From: Setophaga petechia
Taxonomy: Eukaryota; Chordata; Aves; Passeriformes; Parulidae
Assembly: GCA_024362935.1 (NCBI GenBank)
Contig: JANCRA010000019.1
Coordinates: forward strand, 3,530,501-3,594,500
Length of the DNA: 64,000 nucleotides
Direction of reading: 5' to 3'
Below, in pieces: positions 62,399 through 64,000 of this stretch (position 1 is its first letter; the number at the start of each line of letters is the position of its first letter). Under the pieces are notes generated by a model that was given only the letters and a program-made list of their open reading frames with translations, did no database searches and had not been told where the DNA came from. A program made the translations under genes and the position numbers.

Positions 62399-64000
62399 GT
62401 GAGGATATGCCTCCTCTTTCACTGGAAGTGTGGCCATAGCTATCTTCAAAGAATATTATCCTACCCTGTAGCTAACTGCATCAGTCCTGAGCATCTTAAA
62501 TGTGCTGCTTCCTGTGGCTTGAGAAACAAAGCCTAGTCCTTTGGCCTCTAAGCAAAAGTTACTGTTGGATTATGATCATTTCCTGCCAGCCATTCATTGT
62601 TTCCTGAGCAGTGTGCACACAGCTCCCACGTCAGAAGCCATCCAGCAGGTGCCCAAATGCTTCTCTGGTGCACTGTTTCAAACTGATGTGTTCTTCATCA
62701 GTAGGCTGACCAAAAATACCTGTTGTTCTTGTTTTATTCCACAAGCCTTCTGTGTTTGCTCCCTGTTAGAAATGTAACTGTCAACCTCTGAAAACTCGGT
62801 ATGCAAAGGTACAATTCACTCTCTTCTGTGGGCTTTGAAAATACTTGCAGTATCTTAATATGAAGGGCACTGATAGGAACCCCTTAGCTTCCAGACTGCA
62901 CATTCCCTGTGTTTCCCTTCTCCTCTGGTGTCCCCACTGCCTTCCCTGGGCTGCGTTGTCACTCCCTTCTCTCCCATCTTATTTCTGAAGTACTCTTAAG
63001 TGCTTTTGTACTGGAGACTTGGAAATCCCTTCCCTGACTGCCAAGATAATGTGTTACAGGGGAGAAGTGGTGGTCTCTGTGCCTTGAACATTTGGCATTG
63101 ATATTTGGAAAGGAGAATCTGTGGGTTCATGACAGAAGGGGATGAGGGGGGATTGTGAGCACAGAGACAGGCCACTGCCTGCTGGTGAAAGAGGAGACCT
63201 TTTCTTACAGCTGGACCATGTGTAAGGTTATGAAACCAGCTCCTGCCATGCCTTCTCTTTCATGTTGTTGCTGCACCTCAGTGCTGAGTCTCCTTTACAG
63301 ACTGAATTTATTAGTGATGTATTAAATGCCGGGAAATGGAGTAATCCTGAACCATGATTAGAATCTAAAGAAGGAGTATGTTTTAAGCTAGCAATTAGTA
63401 GGGTGTTTTTTTTCTCTGAGTTGGTAATATAAAAGTCTGGAAATCACATAAATAACTTAAGAGACTAAAAGCAGAATTAAATAATTATTCATTTTGGGTC
63501 AGGTTTTGGTTTTTAAGAGCCTAAGTGTAATTATTCTGACACAAGGGACATTCTAATGGTTTTAAAGCAAACAGAAGTGGCTGCAACAGGAAACCTTTGT
63601 GCCATCAAACCATCAAACACACCCAGGTGGGACAAGCAGTGAGGCAAATTCCCATGAGCTGGAGTATCACCAACTTGCAGTGGTTCTAGGAAGGTTCAGA
63701 TCTTCCTTGCAGGAAAGATTGTAACTCCACACATGTGGGCTGTGTGTGGCTAGCAGGAAAGCATTTTCTTTGCAGGGCTTTTTTTCCAGCCTGCTCTCTG
63801 TTTTCTCTTAGTTAAACCAGGGACTCATCTCAGCACATTTAACTGAGCTGCCATGAAGAGAAAGATGTGATTTTAAACTACTGAAATTCTAGGAGTTCTT
63901 TTTCTGTAAGGCAGAGAATGTATCAGGTAGGTGCAGAAATAGCTCTTGCAGTTCAGAAATATATTTTGAATAGCAGAACATCCCAGGCCCTTAAGTTTTG
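62399..64000. other. Unique non-coding DNA to window end
   Basis: About 1.6 kb with no recognised feature. The frame at 62541-62777 has no ATG at its reported start (TTG) and no domain. Confidence 0.65.

Noticed and set aside
1..64000. CRISPR arrays, operons, tRNA or rRNA genes, known microRNAs
   Set aside because: No regularly spaced direct repeats, clustered coding frames, cloverleaf box sequences or familiar microRNA seed arms were found on either strand by eye.

Overview
The window is vertebrate nuclear DNA, and almost certainly avian. It is AT-leaning and CpG-poor, with no operon-like packing of reading frames. Its recognisable interspersed repeats are the two kinds typical of bird genomes: 5'-truncated CR1 non-LTR retrotransposons ending in the short ATTCTATGA-type 3' repeat rather than poly(A), and one endogenous-retrovirus LTR of a kind I recognise as high copy in birds. 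I cannot name the species or chromosome.

Layout. 1-7429 is unique non-coding DNA. 7430-7853 is a heavily decayed CR1 3' end. 7854-20599 is unique DNA with an AGTT microsatellite, an alternating purine-pyrimidine tract and an isolated G-rich patch. 20600-24862 holds three CR1 3' ends in about 4.3 kb, all on the plus strand. 24863-36168 is mostly unique, with a 20-base T run, an AT-only block of inverted and direct repeats, a GC-rich patch and a TG/TA microsatellite. 36169-37129 is a solo LTR on the minus strand. 37130-40299 is unique. 40300-41650 is the longest CR1 (about 1.35 kb), with an internal deletion through the reverse-transcriptase region and followed at once by a pair of identical 12-bp palindromes. 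41730-64000 is unique DNA with three weak, unrecognised candidate exons on the plus strand (55624-55847, 61352-61440, 62222-62398).

No known protein-coding gene, tRNA, rRNA or known microRNA was recognised. The many short open frames, up to 189 codons, show no recognised domain, several lack an ATG, and they often overlap on both strands. They are best read as chance. The window is therefore either intergenic or inside a large intron. It offers no evidence for a novel multi-gene system. What deserves a second look is repeat biology (the LTR sub-repeats, the CR1 deletion and the palindromes) and the candidate exons and possible conserved elements, which need comparative or RNA data.
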